Numbered from the stretch's first letter, positions 6,676 to 13,089 are shown. The stretch is DNA of 46,645 nucleotides from a virus (IMGVR_UViG_3300043567_000778:1-46645), one strand, 5' to 3'. Translations and numbers: made by a program. The notes: generated from the letters alone by a model not told the origin.

Positions 6676-6717
6676 AATCTGTCCGTAGAGAATTGCCGTT
6701 CCAACAGACACTCTTAT

Positions 6718-6903
6718 TTATAGGGCATCAAGTTCATCGGCAATTTCTTTAAGGATAGTTCTATTACTAATAAAAACTTTTAAAGTTTTTCCATCATCCT
6801 GAAAGGACAACTCTACCTTATTATTGTCGTCCCAATTCACATAACTTCTTCCTTCTTGGTCAATCACTTCTACACGGGTTACTTTATCAGTTGGGTAAGT
6901 CAT
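6718..6903 (-). CDS. Small hypothetical protein
   Basis: The protein has 61 residues. It begins MTYPTDKVTRVEVIDQEGRS and is beta-rich with a helical end (LKEIADELDAL). It is the last gene before the terminator at 6658-6675. Function is unknown. Confidence 0.7.
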   Translation of the reverse strand: MTYPTDKVTRVEVIDQEGRSYVNWDDNNKVELSFQDDGKTLKVFISNRTILKEIADELDAL

Positions 6904-7139
6904 AATACCTCACATAATGGAAACACTCGCACACTTGAAATAAATCCTGGTTTTGTGTATTTTTCTCTATAATCTGCTGCGAATACCTTTGCTTCTTCTC
7001 TTGTATCAAATGTTCCAAAGTATCTATGAAGTCCTTCTACACCCTCATATTTGTTATAAAGTCCCACTATCCACTTATGAGAATGTTCTGGGTATGTGTC
7101 GTTTTCAGCAATCCAGTCATAGTATGCGTCCTTATTCAT
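6900..7139 (-). CDS. Small hypothetical protein with an AP2/viroplasmin-like pattern
   Basis: The protein has 79 residues. The start MNKDAYYDW at 7139 overlaps the end of the upstream gene. The segment HRYFGTFDTREEAKVFAADY resembles the short beta-alpha units of RNase H1 N-terminal or AP2-like nucleic-acid-binding domains. That resemblance is weak, so function remains open. Confidence 0.65.
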   Translation of the reverse strand: MNKDAYYDWIAENDTYPEHSHKWIVGLYNKYEGVEGLHRYFGTFDTREEAKVFAADYREKYTKPGFISSVRVFPLCEVL

Positions 7140-7389
7140 TCCACCCCTCAAAGTATTCAGTGAAAAATTCAAAAGCAAGAGATTGTTTGTTGTTATTAAG
7201 TTCTACACCAAAAAAAGAACTGGCAAGAAAAGAAAGTGTGATATGAAATCCACCAGAATAATAACGATGATTGGTAGGATTTTCATAATTCACCCACAGG
7301 AATGAACGATTTTTGAAGATACCAAACTGCCAAGTATGTGAGGTTTCACCTTCATCCCAGACTTTTTTATCGTATTGAAAGAGTTTCAT
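7132..7389 (-). CDS. Hypothetical protein
   Basis: The protein has 85 residues and begins MKLFQYDKKVWDEGETSH. Aromatic-rich beta strands are followed by a hydrophobic stretch (GGFHITLSFLASSFFGVEL). It resembles the 8913-9188 product in its opening and layout, so the two may be distant paralogues. Function is unknown. Confidence 0.65.
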   Translation of the reverse strand: MKLFQYDKKVWDEGETSHTWQFGIFKNRSFLWVNYENPTNHRYYSGGFHITLSFLASSFFGVELNNNKQSLAFEFFTEYFEGWNE

Positions 7390-7643
7390 TCTTCATCCTC
7401 CTCTTCATCACCTTCCCAGTCAATCTCAACGGTTTCAAACTGTTCTACATTAGTGTAAGGCATAGGATTTGCAGGTCCTCCCATCTCATAATGGATTTTA
7501 TCAAACAATTCATTAAGCACTAAACTCTCAAATCCTTCTTGGTCTGGATAATCCTCCCAGTCCTCAAACATTTCAGTTGTGGGAGAAACTGTGAGAGTTC
7601 GGGTGTAAGTGACTGTGACAGCTTTGAGTGGGATTTTAGTCAT
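7386..7643 (-). CDS. Acidic hypothetical protein
   Basis: The protein has 85 residues, begins MTKIPLKAVTVTYTRTLTV and ends in an acidic tail (DWEGDEEEDEE). Start and stop overlap the neighbours by four bases. Function is unknown. Confidence 0.7.
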   Translation of the reverse strand: MTKIPLKAVTVTYTRTLTVSPTTEMFEDWEDYPDQEGFESLVLNELFDKIHYEMGGPANPMPYTNVEQFETVEIDWEGDEEEDEE

Positions 7644-7897
7644 TTCAGTTCCTCTTCATCTTTTTCAATCTGAAAGATAGCATTCAGAAACTCCAGACCA
7701 TACTTACCTACAACCCAAGCATCTTTATCCTCAAAGAACCTATCACCTATGGTTCTCATATCATAACCCTCTTTGTCTTTATCAAAGAAGGCAATCACAT
7801 AACAAATTTCTTTTCCTGGAATGTCTTCATACCACCTAACGAGTTCATACTTGTTGTTGTATTTACTGAAACGAAATTCAATGTTACGAAATCTCAT
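7640..7897 (-). CDS. Hypothetical protein
   Basis: The protein has 85 residues. It begins MRFRNIEFRFSKYNNKYELV, is beta-rich and ends EKDEEELK. The upstream end overlaps the 7884-8084 gene by 14 bp. No family is recognised. Confidence 0.7.
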   Translation of the reverse strand: MRFRNIEFRFSKYNNKYELVRWYEDIPGKEICYVIAFFDKDKEGYDMRTIGDRFFEDKDAWVVGKYGLEFLNAIFQIEKDEEELK

Positions 7898-8084
7898 TGT
7901 TCTCCAACATAGTTTTAATTTGTTTGAGGTCTTCTATTCGTTGTTTAGTAAGATCGTATTGTTCTACATACCAATCAATATCATTGACTTCGTGATTGGT
8001 TTCTTCACGAATGTCCCATTCATAACATTGAAGGTCTCCTTCTTGGTCTTGTATGAAGTAATTGAGAGTATCAAGGAGTGACAT
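7884..8084 (-). CDS. Small acidic hypothetical protein
   Basis: The protein has 66 residues. It begins MSLLDTLNYFIQDQEGDLQ and continues as an acidic helix (DWYVEQYDLTKQRIEDLK). Its start is preceded by GAGG-like bases. Function is unknown. Confidence 0.7.
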   Translation of the reverse strand: MSLLDTLNYFIQDQEGDLQCYEWDIREETNHEVNDIDWYVEQYDLTKQRIEDLKQIKTMLENNEIS

Positions 8085-8355
8085 TTTCTGTAACAGGGGG
8101 AGGAGGAAGCGGTTGAGATGGAGGGGTTTGAGATGTTTGAGGCAGTTGAGGTTGGGGAGTAGGAAGATTTACAGGTTGTGGAGCAACTTGTGGTTGTTGT
8201 GCTTGGTCAAGTTTCTTCTCCAACTCCATCACCTTTTGGTCCAGTGGACTCAAAGGAACTTCTTTTTGAGAATCAGCAAGTTTCCAACCAGTAGCGCCAG
8301 CAGCAAAGATACTTGCAAGAGCAGCAAAAACGGAAACAGTTTTAGAAAAACTCAT
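8071..8355 (-). CDS. Membrane-anchored proline/glutamine-rich protein
   Basis: The protein has 94 residues. The start MSFSKTVS at 8355 has GGGAGG six bases upstream. Residues about 5-24 (KTVSVFAALASIFAAGATGW) form a signal anchor. A short charged helix (DQKVMELEKKLDQAQQ) and a Pro/Gln-rich C-terminus (TPPSQPLPPPP) follow. Inference: an inner-membrane or envelope-spanning protein of spanin-like architecture, but without a lipobox or a second gene, so I do not call it a spanin. Confidence 0.7.
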   Translation of the reverse strand: MSFSKTVSVFAALASIFAAGATGWKLADSQKEVPLSPLDQKVMELEKKLDQAQQPQVAPQPVNLPTPQPQLPQTSQTPPSQPLPPPPVTENVTP

Positions 8356-8552
8356 AGAACCTCCCATTCAGTTTCCCAATGACAATCGTTGCTTATATTA
8401 ACCCAGAAAAAGTATTTCTGGTTCTCTGATGCGAGAAACAACATACCATCTCCTTTGTCTTGCTCTACAATGCAAATGGGATTATTACCCATCACATTGC
8501 AGAGTCTGTTCTTCGCTTTTTTGCTTTTCGGTTTTACGATTACTTTTCTCAT
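8352..8552 (-). CDS. Small hypothetical protein
   Basis: The protein has 66 residues. It begins MRKVIVKPKSKKAKNRL, basic at the start, then mixed with FFWVNIS. It overlaps the upstream gene by 68 bp in a different frame, which is unusually long for this region, yet it ends in a clean ATGA overlap with the downstream gene. Confidence 0.55.
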   Translation of the reverse strand: MRKVIVKPKSKKAKNRLCNVMGNNPICIVEQDKGDGMLFLASENQKYFFWVNISNDCHWETEWEVL

Positions 8553-8769
8553 TTTGAATCTCAAGTTTCAGTTTGCGAATACCAGTAATGAAGAAAGCAA
8601 AGTCTCTTGTTTCAGTAATCGGTTTGATTTGCTCGCATACATCACACTTTGACTCATACACACTGCTACAACCGACACTATAAACTCCAAATTCCTTACC
8701 ACAATCAAAACAAGTGTTGTAAGCATTCTCAAGTTTCTTCAGAAGTGCTTTCTTCTCTTTGAGGTTCAT
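8485..8769 (-). CDS. Cysteine-rich protein, probable zinc finger
   Basis: The protein has 94 residues from MNLKEKKALLKKL at 8769. Two pairs, CFDCGKEF and CDVC, with a further Cys between, suggest one zinc-ribbon-like site. A basic C-terminal helix (NEKSNRKTEKQKSEEQ) follows. Function is unknown; a nucleic-acid-binding role is plausible. Confidence 0.65.
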   Translation of the reverse strand: MNLKEKKALLKKLENAYNTCFDCGKEFGVYSVGCSSVYESKCDVCEQIKPITETRDFAFFITGIRKLKLEIQNEKSNRKTEKQKSEEQTLQCDG

Positions 8770-8929
8770 AGCAGAGTTCAACTCCGTATTTGTTTTTGAG
8801 GTTGTCTGTGAGGTAATCATACAGCAGGTCGGCAAACCCGTAATGGGGTCTTGTGCCGGTTTCCAAACTGCCACTCGTTGCCACCGTCCACATAATATCC
8901 AGTTGCTGCTTATCAGGTAGTGGTTTCAT
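8729..8929 (-). CDS. Small hypothetical protein
   Basis: The protein has 66 residues from MKPLPDKQQLDIMW. The start at 8929 is chosen because AGGG lies nine bases upstream; an ATG at 8935 is too close to it. A helical segment (YDYLTDNLKNKYGVEL) follows. Function is unknown. Confidence 0.65.
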   Translation of the reverse strand: MKPLPDKQQLDIMWTVATSGSLETGTRPHYGFADLLYDYLTDNLKNKYGVELCYEPQREESTSEET

Positions 8930-9188
8930 CTTCATTTTCCCTATAATTTCTTTCCCAAGTTCTACTCAAAACAGACACATCCATTCCAAATCTATAAACC
9001 CAAAAGAAAATAGTCAAAAGACCATTACCGCCTGATATGATTTGGAGATATGGAAATCCCGCATAATCGTTCCAAGAAATTGAGACTTGTAGCAGAGACC
9101 ACTTATAAGTCTTTGGTTTAATTGTAAATAACTGAAAGGAATAATCGGTTCCAAAGTCTTCTGTCTTATAAAAATGAAAGAGTTTCAT
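8913..9188 (-). CDS. Hypothetical protein
   Basis: The protein has 91 residues and begins MKLFHFYKTEDFG. Aromatic beta strands are followed by a hydrophobic patch (LQIISGGNGLLTIFFWVY) that may be a membrane segment. Its opening resembles the 7132-7389 product. Function is unknown. Confidence 0.65.
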   Translation of the reverse strand: MKLFHFYKTEDFGTDYSFQLFTIKPKTYKWSLLQVSISWNDYAGFPYLQIISGGNGLLTIFFWVYRFGMDVSVLSRTWERNYRENEDETTT

Positions 9189-9379
9189 TGTGTAAGTTCT
9201 TCTGCAAGTTGTAACATATCATTTTTATCTAGGACAATTCTACCATCTTGTGCTTGGAAAAATTGAATATTTTCTGCTGCAAGATTAAGAATTGCGGCAA
9301 CCAACTTTTCTTCTGTGTCAGCATCAGAATTCCGTGCTTCCCAGATTTTATTCATAAACTCTTGTGCTCTTTCAGTCAT
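9185..9379 (-). CDS. Small hypothetical protein
   Basis: The protein has 64 residues, begins MTERAQEFMNKIWEARN and is helical and acidic. The start at 9379 overlaps the end of the 9372-9569 gene; longer in-frame starts are less likely. Function is unknown. Confidence 0.7.
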   Translation of the reverse strand: MTERAQEFMNKIWEARNSDADTEEKLVAAILNLAAENIQFFQAQDGRIVLDKNDMLQLAEELTQ

Positions 9380-9569
9380 CTTTACATTCATCCTCAAAGT
9401 CAAACCATTCATACAGGGAATTCATAACTTGTTCCACAATATTATCAGTAATAGCACCTTCTGTTGGATTCTCTACGTGTTTATGAGCACGATTATACCC
9501 ATAACGAACACCTTCTTCAAGTGCCATTTCCAATACTTTACGAAAGTTGGGTTTCATCAGTTCAATCAT
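9372..9569 (-). CDS. Small hypothetical protein
   Basis: The protein has 65 residues, begins MIELMKPNFRKVLEMALEE and ends acidic (FDFEDECKDD). It is the first gene behind the strong promoter at 9580-9608, with a leader of only a few bases. Function is unknown. Confidence 0.7.
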   Translation of the reverse strand: MIELMKPNFRKVLEMALEEGVRYGYNRAHKHVENPTEGAITDNIVEQVMNSLYEWFDFEDECKDD

Positions 9570-9579
9570 ATATGTAGAT

Positions 9580-9613
9580 ACTATAAGACCCTTAACTCAA
9601 AAAGTCAAGGGTC
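9580..9613 (-). promoter_or_regulatory. Sigma70-like promoter overlapped by an inverted repeat
   Basis: TTGACT (9603-9608), a 17-bp spacer and TATAGT (9580-9585) read leftward into 9372-9569. GACCCTTGACT and AGTTAAGGGTC form an 11-bp stem with a TTTTG loop across the -35, which could act as a terminator for the upstream gene or as an operator. A related sequence precedes the intron-containing tRNA. Confidence 0.75.
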
Positions 9614-9627
9614 AATGGTCTATTCAA

Positions 9628-9801
9628 TTAGTTTTTCAATAATTCCCTACACACTCGTTTACATTCTGTTTGACTTTCATTACATTCAATTAAACACGCA
9701 TAATAGTCATTAATTAATTCCCCTTCTGCTATAAATTGATTAAATGTATTTTCAAGATGTTTCCACGAAGCAAGTTGATTATGAGAAATAAGATTGTGCA
9801 T
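9628..9801 (-). CDS. Small protein with twin CX3C motif
   Basis: The protein has 57 residues from MHNLISHNQLASWKHLEN at 9801, with a good GGAGG ribosome-binding site at 9807-9811. The C-terminus holds C-x3-C, six residues, then C-x3-C (CLIECNESQTECKRVC), a helical-hairpin pattern that can form two disulfides. Function is unknown. Confidence 0.7.
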   Translation of the reverse strand: MHNLISHNQLASWKHLENTFNQFIAEGELINDYYACLIECNESQTECKRVCRELLKN

Positions 9802-9824
9802 AATGACCTCCACGCACAAAAAAC

Positions 9825-9830
9825 ATTATA
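9825..9830 (-). promoter_or_regulatory. Possible -10 element (TATAAT)
   Basis: A perfect TATAAT precedes the ribosome-binding site and ATG of 9628-9801. No recognisable -35 lies 17 bp upstream. It is plausible because the flanking 118-bp gap (9802-9918) holds no gene. Confidence 0.5.
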
Positions 9831-9869
9831 ATAAAGAGTTTTATGTTGTAGTGCTCTCACATTACTATT

Positions 9870-9897
9870 TTATCATAATGTTTGGATTTTATGATAA
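9870..9897. repeat. AT-rich inverted repeat in a non-coding gap
   Basis: TTATCATAA and TTATGATAA are perfect reverse complements separated by 10 bases, in the 9802-9918 gap. The element lies upstream of the -10 at 9825. It may be an operator or a weak terminator hairpin; nothing decides between these. Confidence 0.55.
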
Positions 9898-9918
9898 TTG
9901 CTTCACATAACTATACAC

Positions 9919-10122
9919 TTAATATGGTAAAGATTTTAAACCGTCCAAAACTTCTTGAAAGCGGTCAGCACGACTCTTATGATGCTCTACATTCTCCTCA
10001 AGCACACTCACAATGTCGTCAAGAACCACATCCAGAGACGCATCAGTATTAAAGTATTGTTGAATTGCTTCGGCAAGATACCTCCGCCGACTCCATTCCA
10101 TACTGTAGGGTTTGTATTCCAT
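9919..10122 (-). CDS. Small hypothetical protein
   Basis: The protein has 67 residues from MEYKPYSMEWSRRRYLAE. The frame can be extended upstream, but those codons lie before the predicted transcription start of the promoter at 10145-10173, so 10122 is the better start. The C-terminal half is helical and acidic. Function is unknown. Confidence 0.7.
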   Translation of the reverse strand: MEYKPYSMEWSRRRYLAEAIQQYFNTDASLDVVLDDIVSVLEENVEHHKSRADRFQEVLDGLKSLPY

Positions 10123-10144
10123 AATAATGGGTGTATATGGGTGT

Positions 10145-10173
10145 ATTATAGGGTGTTTAGAGTCTTTTGTCAA
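10145..10173 (-). promoter_or_regulatory. Consensus sigma70-like promoter
   Basis: TTGACA (10168-10173), exactly 17 bp, then TATAAT (10145-10150), reading leftward into 9919-10122. AGTCTT and AAGACT flank part of the -35 as a small hairpin. Both hexamers are perfect, pointing to recognition by host RNA polymerase. Confidence 0.85.
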
Positions 10174-10373
10174 GACTTGTTTTTGCGGTCATACTGATGC
10201 CACTTACACCATCCATCAGGAGAAATCTTACCTTTCACAGCAGTGCAGGCATTAGGTGGTCTCCACATATTGCAATTGGAGCACTTTTCATTACCTTTTG
10301 GTTCGTTTTGATAATCTGCTGTTGCCTTTGAAGATTTTTCTTCTTCAAAAAGAAACTCCGGAAATGTTTTCAT
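10170..10373 (-). CDS. HiPIP-like cysteine-motif protein
   Basis: The protein has 67 residues from MKTFPEFLFEEEK. The motif C-x2-C-x8-C (CSNCNMWRPPNAC), then KGKISPDGWC and KWH, resembles the four-cysteine spacing and GWC signature of high-potential iron-sulfur proteins, which I recall also in marine phage proteins. A [4Fe-4S] or zinc site is possible. The start is chosen by its overlap with the upstream stop. Confidence 0.65.
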   Translation of the reverse strand: MKTFPEFLFEEEKSSKATADYQNEPKGNEKCSNCNMWRPPNACTAVKGKISPDGWCKWHQYDRKNKS

Positions 10374-10702
10374 CAGTCTCTCCTTCTCCACTCATCATTA
10401 TCTTCGTCTCTGTCACGACCAAACCATTCTGCAATATCATCAGGCGAATCAAAACCTCTGATTCCTTTACTTTCGTGCCCAAATCCACCAATATCTAACT
10501 GATTCAAAAAGTCATCAAGATCACCTTCTTGCATATTTGGATTCTCTGCCTTTCTTCTTGCCTGACGAAGAAACCTTGCTGCTGTCTGATTTGCCTTCGC
10601 AAGTTTCTCTGCCCAGATCATCTCCTCCAGAGATACTTCTTGTTGCTTTGCAATCTTTTCACAAATACCTTCAAGTTTCAATCTATATTGGGTAGAGAGC
10701 AT
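10373..10702 (-). CDS. Hypothetical protein
   Basis: The protein has 109 residues from MLSTQYRLKLEGICEK. The start at 10702 has GGAG seven bases upstream. A helical, basic first half (NQTAARFLRQARRKAEN) is followed by a Gly/Asp/Arg-rich tail. I do not recognise the family. Confidence 0.75.
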   Translation of the reverse strand: MLSTQYRLKLEGICEKIAKQQEVSLEEMIWAEKLAKANQTAARFLRQARRKAENPNMQEGDLDDFLNQLDIGGFGHESKGIRGFDSPDDIAEWFGRDRDEDNDEWRRRD

Positions 10703-10721
10703 ATGTAATCTCCATATGGGG

Positions 10722-10898
10722 TTATTTAGCATTTGACCTAAAATATTCCTTGTAGTATTTTTGTTTTAATTTACTGATATAATCATACGCTTCCTGGTCA
10801 TCAAGACAATCTAAAATGTAGGTTGCTCCTTCTAATTCACTCAACAGTCTTGCGATTGTCGTTGGATTCTTTGGATCTACGTTCCATTTCGATTTCAT
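10722..10898 (-). CDS. Small hypothetical protein
   Basis: The protein has 58 residues from MKSKWNVDPKNPTTIARL and is helical, with DQEAYDYISKLKQKYYKEY. It overlaps the upstream membrane-protein gene by 62 bp in another frame. Function is unknown. Confidence 0.65.
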   Translation of the reverse strand: MKSKWNVDPKNPTTIARLLSELEGATYILDCLDDQEAYDYISKLKQKYYKEYFRSNAK

Positions 10899-11115
10899 TT
10901 TGAATTTCCTTCGCAAGTTTCAAAGAACGACGCCAAATCAAGTATTTTACAATTGGATTTCTTGGATCATTCAGTAGCATCCACTTCATTCTTTCAAACC
11001 AAATTCCTACTAATTTGGAAATAAGATTCACTAGAATTGCAACACTATTATCAGTTACGATAAAGTAAGCAATTACAGCAAAAACAAAAAACCAAAAGTA
11101 GTAGGAAGCAGTCAT
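10837..11115 (-). CDS. Small membrane protein
   Basis: The protein has 92 residues. Two hydrophobic stretches (YYFWFFVFAVIAYFIV at about 5-20, then VAILVNLISKLVGIWF) suggest a hairpin in the membrane. A basic cytoplasmic tail (RRSLKLAKEIQNEIEMERRS) follows. Function is unknown. Confidence 0.7.
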   Translation of the reverse strand: MTASYYFWFFVFAVIAYFIVTDNSVAILVNLISKLVGIWFERMKWMLLNDPRNPIVKYLIWRRSLKLAKEIQNEIEMERRSKESNDNRKTVE

Positions 11116-11133
11116 TTAATTAAAGCATTATGT

Positions 11134-11337
11134 CTATTTAATACCGTTAAACTGCCTCATAAATTGCAAACATTGCTTGAATTGTTCCCATTCCGCATCA
11201 GAAAAATTATCCGATGCATAAGGAATATTCACAATCGCAGCACAAACCCGATTTACATTTACAGTAATCATCATCTCATTTGCAGATGCTGGAGTCGCAA
11301 ACGCAATCAAAAATGGAATTGCAAGAAGTCTTTTCAT
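11134..11337 (-). CDS. Small exported protein with signal peptide
   Basis: The protein has 67 residues. MKRLLAIPFLIAFATPASA is a classical signal peptide with an AxA cleavage site before Asn20. The mature 48 residues contain two cysteines that could form a disulfide in the periplasm. Export of an early phage protein hints at a role at the host envelope; no family is recognised. Confidence 0.75.
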   Translation of the reverse strand: MKRLLAIPFLIAFATPASANEMMITVNVNRVCAAIVNIPYASDNFSDAEWEQFKQCLQFMRQFNGIK

Positions 11338-11561
11338 AGAAATTGATCCAAAGTTGATACAGATTGACCTTTGCTTGCTTTTTTGATATAAGACACTGCA
11401 GATTTATAGTTGTTTGCAGTGTGAACTTGTTGTCCTTTGTAAATGATGATGTATTTTTTACCAGTCCAACAGACTGCTGCCCATTCACCATCTTTACTTA
11501 CAAAACCATTTGGGTCTCCTGGAGTTGGATTCAGGAGACTTTCATTTTGAATGTTAGACAT
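11334..11561 (-). CDS. Small hypothetical protein
   Basis: The protein has 75 residues from MSNIQNESLLNPTPGDP. A beta-rich core (EWAAVCWTGKKYIIIYKGQQ) is followed by NNYKSAVSYIKKASKG. ATG at 11561 overlaps the upstream stop. Function is unknown. Confidence 0.7.
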   Translation of the reverse strand: MSNIQNESLLNPTPGDPNGFVSKDGEWAAVCWTGKKYIIIYKGQQVHTANNYKSAVSYIKKASKGQSVSTLDQFL

Positions 11562-11701
11562 CAATAAACTGCAGTAACACTGATGACTTTTGCGGAAGGA
11601 TTTCTTGAAATTGCTGTCCGTTTGGCATCATCATAATCCCGTGCTTGCACTTCCTCATAGAAAACTTTACCAGCAACATAGAGTTGAACTTTGCAACGCA
11701 T
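11561..11701 (-). CDS. 46-residue hypothetical protein
   Basis: It begins MRCKVQLYVAGKVFYEEVQ, continues ARDYDDAKRTAISRNP and ends VISVTAVY. The beta-alpha-beta layout matches a small conserved protein I recall from many cyanomyoviruses. A strong GGAGG ribosome-binding site precedes the ATG, and it is the first gene behind cassette D. Confidence 0.75.
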   Translation of the reverse strand: MRCKVQLYVAGKVFYEEVQARDYDDAKRTAISRNPSAKVISVTAVY

Positions 11702-11730
11702 TTGAGGATTCCTCCTTTGTGTATGAGTAT

Positions 11731-11786
11731 ATTATAAGGGATTTGGGCAGTCTTTAAGTGTCTGTTGTGACAGTTTGAAAAGTGTC
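11731..11786 (-). promoter_or_regulatory. Promoter cassette D
   Basis: The TATAAT -10 is at 11731-11736 and the box GACACTTTTCAAACTGTCAC at 11767-11786, again 30 bp upstream. The box overlaps the stop codon of the helicase gene. It reads leftward into 11561-11701. Confidence 0.7.
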
Positions 11787-13011
11787 AGCGGCGGACCACC
11801 GACACAGCAACCTCACCTTGCTTGAAGATGATGTCCGTCACGTTCTGGACTGCCTTCGCAGTGCCCTCTGACGCCTTGTCAAAGGTCGGGCAAATAACCA
11901 GACCATAGGATTTAGCATACGATTCTAAATCGCCTGCCTGAAGCGTCCCAGAGCGGATTCCAGCAGCGTCTGCAGGATGAAGACGCAGAGTCCTGCCGAC
12001 CGTTTGACCGATGCCCACAACGTCCATAGAACGCATAAAGACGACTGCCTCCAGTGCCGAAATGTTGATGCCTTCTGCAAGAATACTGTGGTGAAGCACA
12101 ATAAACTTCTTGTCAGCATTCTTACCCCAAGCATTCAGAGTATCAAAGAACTGCTCACGATTGACCTTCTGACCATCAATAAAAGCACCGTGCTTCGCAG
12201 TGATATGAAGCACAGAATAACCCTGTTCGGCAACCTGATTCGCAAAATCAGATTCAGACAACAGAGCAATGATATGCTTGGTTGCCTTCGCACAAATCAG
12301 AATCTTGTTAACAGGATGCTCAAAAATGGTTTGGAGGAGATACTCACAGTCCCGTTGAGCAATATCCTCACCCTTGACCGAAAGACGCATTTGCTTTGCG
12401 ACCACTTGAGGAGGAATAATGTAACCATTCTCCACCAGTTCGGGAGCAGGAACTTTGGCGATAATGTTACCGTAGACAGCAACATCATTCATACCAGGTT
12501 TGGAAATCGTTGCCGAATACTTGGGAGTTGCGGTAAAGAAATAGCAACGACCTGCCTCTTGAGAGAAATGCTCTACCGCAGGAAAGAAATCACGACGCAC
12601 AGAATTGTGTGCCTCATCAAAGTAAATTGTATCTACTTGAATATCGGAGCGAACAATCTGCTGCAGAGAATTATAGGTCGTGAAAATCAGTTTGTGACCT
12701 TCTACAGCATCATACCAAGCACGAATCACACTAGGATTAGTGCTGCTGAAGTGATGAGTCTCGCCCGTGTGGACATGCATCACGTGAGCATTGGTGATGA
12801 ACTCTAAGTATTCCGAAGACAACTGCTCGGACAAGAGGATGCGTGGGCACACCACTACAATGGTTTGAGGAGTTTCTTTGAGAAACTGCTGAATCGCATC
12901 AAAGATTCCTACGTTGGTTTTACCACCACCGGTAGGGAACACACAGATTCCTTTCAGATACTGTTGAAGAGCATCCAGAGCGGTTTGCTGATGAGGGCGG
13001 AGTTGAATCAC
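11785..13011 (-). CDS. SF2 DNA/RNA helicase (DEAH box), UvsW-like class
   Basis: The protein has about 408 residues. Visible motifs in order: Q-like LRPHQQTAL, Walker A FPTGGGKT, motif Ia VVCPRILLSEQL, DEAH, motif III FFTATP, ILICAKATK, and motif VI GIGQTVGRTLRL. This is a type III restriction/UvsW-like SF2 helicase, likely acting in phage recombination or branched-DNA processing. The frame extends upstream to 13053, but that part overlaps the TATAAT of cassette E, so GTG at 13011 (VIQLRPHQQ) is preferred. A leaderless MKPQ-stop micro-frame ends in that GTGA. Base composition is visibly more GC-rich than in the neighbouring small genes. Confidence 0.85.
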   Translation of the reverse strand: MIQLRPHQQTALDALQQYLKGICVFPTGGGKTNVGIFDAIQQFLKETPQTIVVVCPRILLSEQLSSEYLEFITNAHVMHVHTGETHHFSSTNPSVIRAWYDAVEGHKLIFTTYNSLQQIVRSDIQVDTIYFDEAHNSVRRDFFPAVEHFSQEAGRCYFFTATPKYSATISKPGMNDVAVYGNIIAKVPAPELVENGYIIPPQVVAKQMRLSVKGEDIAQRDCEYLLQTIFEHPVNKILICAKATKHIIALLSESDFANQVAEQGYSVLHITAKHGAFIDGQKVNREQFFDTLNAWGKNADKKFIVLHHSILAEGINISALEAVVFMRSMDVVGIGQTVGRTLRLHPADAAGIRSGTLQAGDLESYAKSYGLVICPTFDKASEGTAKAVQNVTDIIFKQGEVAVSVVRR

Positions 13012-13035
13012 TGGGGTTTCATCGTGTATGGAAGT

Positions 13036-13089
13036 ATTATAGCAGAAAACCACCCCTGCTGTGACACGGTGGACGGTTTGAGAAGTGTC
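13036..13089 (-). promoter_or_regulatory. Promoter cassette E
   Basis: The TATAAT -10 is at 13036-13041. A divergent copy of the box (GACACTTCTCAAACCGTCCA, 13070-13089) lies 28 bp upstream. It reads leftward into the helicase gene, with a predicted start near 13029. Confidence 0.6.

Larger units (their letters stand above)
6626..6706 (-). promoter_or_regulatory. Inverted-repeat switch upstream of the homing endonuclease
   Basis: The arm at 6694-6706 (RNA UGUUGGAACGGCA) pairs over 13 bp, with one G-U, with the arm at 6626-6638 (UGCCGUUUCAACA), whose near end lies 8 bases before the ATG. The arms enclose a terminator (6658-6675) and a TATAAATA late promoter. Inference: read-through RNA would fold and hide the start, while late RNA begins inside the repeat and stays open. 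The second endonuclease has the same arrangement. Confidence 0.6.

Noticed and set aside
8071-8355. Spanin (i-spanin) call for the membrane-anchored Pro-rich protein
   Set aside because: No overlapping lipoprotein gene, no holin or endolysin beside it, and the location is an early accessory region.
8850-8869. Sequence GTGCCGGTTTCCAAACTGCC, resembling the box of the promoter cassettes
   Set aside because: It lies inside coding sequence, has several mismatches, and no TATAAT is found at the expected distance.
11276-11491. Minus-strand frame of 71 codons overlapping two small genes
   Set aside because: The 11334-11561 frame has ATGA coupling and sensible composition, and 11134-11337 has a clear signal peptide; this third frame only overlaps both.
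11977-12807. Open frame of 276 codons on the plus strand
   Set aside because: It lies exactly opposite the helicase gene, which has all SF2 motifs. The protein has no recognisable features and no promoter or ribosome-binding site.
13011-13053. Longer helicase N-terminus from GTG at 13053
   Set aside because: The extra codons overlap the TATAAT of cassette E and precede the predicted transcription start.
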